Part shown: in pieces, positions 5,469 through 5,603 of the stretch
Numbering within the stretch: position 1 is the stretch's first letter
Layout of the letters: each line of letters starts with the position of its first letter
Program-made: the position numbers and the translations under genes
The notes under the pieces: generated by a model
What the model saw: the letters and a program-made list of their open reading frames with translations, nothing else
What the model was told of the DNA's origin: nothing
The model's database searches: none
NCBI GenBank assembly: GCA_012719815.1
Contig: JAAXZP010000175.1
Span: 1-5,603, forward strand
Direction of reading: 5' to 3'
Length of the DNA stretch: 5,603 nt
From: Christensenellaceae bacterium
Lineage (GTDB): Bacteria; Bacillota; Clostridia; Christensenellales; SZUA-584

Positions 5469-5603
5469 ATGGTAAAGTTTATTCCCACGCGTGTCTATGT
5501 GGAGCGCGGGTGTGAAGCATACGCACTTGGGCGGGCGCTCACCGAAAAGTACCGAGCTCAGGGCGTCCCGATTATCCCTATCGACGACAACAACCGCATC
5601 CCG
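5469..5603 (+). CDS. splB: Spore photoproduct lyase-like protein, N-terminal fragment (runs off the window)
   Basis: Forty-five codons are visible, opening MVKFIPTRVYVERGCEAYALG and ending at the window edge in DDNNRIP, so the stop codon lies outside. The start follows GAGG (5460-5463) by 5 bases, a modest ribosome binding site. The pattern FIPxRVYVE, then YxLGxxL, a lysine and a short basic helix, then a beta strand and NxRIP, resembles the N-terminus of spore photoproduct lyases such as B. subtilis SplB (PFVPxLVYIE, YPLGxEL). Those are radical-SAM enzymes that repair the spore thymine dimer 5-thyminyl-5,6-dihydrothymine during germination. The diagnostic Cx3Cx2C iron-sulfur motif would lie beyond the window, so the family call rests on this short region alone. 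Another SPL-like radical-SAM protein is the main alternative. Confidence 0.6.
   Translation, partial: MVKFIPTRVYVERGCEAYALGRALTEKYRAQGVPIIPIDDNNRIP

Overview
The window reads as an ordinary housekeeping stretch from a Clostridia-like member of the Bacillota with moderately high GC. This placement is an inference. It rests on strong AGGAGG-type ribosome binding sites, a small clostridial-style SEC-C protein, a DUF2148 ferredoxin-domain protein, and the start of what looks like a spore photoproduct lyase gene, which implies an endospore former or a descendant of one. All genes point to the + strand. I see no transposase, integrase, CRISPR array, toxin-antitoxin pair or phage gene.

Layout. Positions 1-121 are an AT-rich leader with a probable promoter. 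Positions 122-2200 encode a full-length paralogue of translation elongation factor G (EF-G2-like), closed by a near-perfect intrinsic terminator at 2256-2285. A 14-bp palindrome and a strong ribosome binding site precede 2329-2874, a 181-residue DUF2148 protein with four cysteines spaced for an iron-sulfur cluster. A second probable promoter (2896-2924), sharing a 14/15 match with the promoter region of the EF-G paralogue, leads to a two-gene operon. The first gene is an NADP-type isocitrate dehydrogenase of the eukaryotic/Thermotoga-like homodimeric class (2984-4207). The second is a small SEC-C zinc-motif protein (4204-4710), joined by a 4-base ATGA overlap. An intrinsic terminator at 4715-4745 ends that unit.

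Positions 4746-4889 hold no convincing gene. A consensus-like promoter (4890-4918) then drives three tRNA genes that all encode their CCA ends: tRNA-Leu(UAG), tRNA-Gly(GCC) and tRNA-Gly(UCC). A terminator-like hairpin sits between the two glycine tRNAs and another follows the cluster. The last 135 bases are the N-terminal 45 codons of a protein resembling spore photoproduct lyase, preceded by a sequence resembling a sigma-G promoter.

Functionally, the window combines translation (EF-G paralogue, tRNAs), central carbon and NADPH metabolism (isocitrate dehydrogenase), two uncharacterised metal-binding proteins, and probable spore DNA repair. I did not find an evident undescribed system. The points most worth a second look are the altered GTPase motifs of the EF-G paralogue, the isocitrate dehydrogenase/SEC-C coupling, the inverted repeat inside the tRNA promoter, and the possible forespore promoter at the end.
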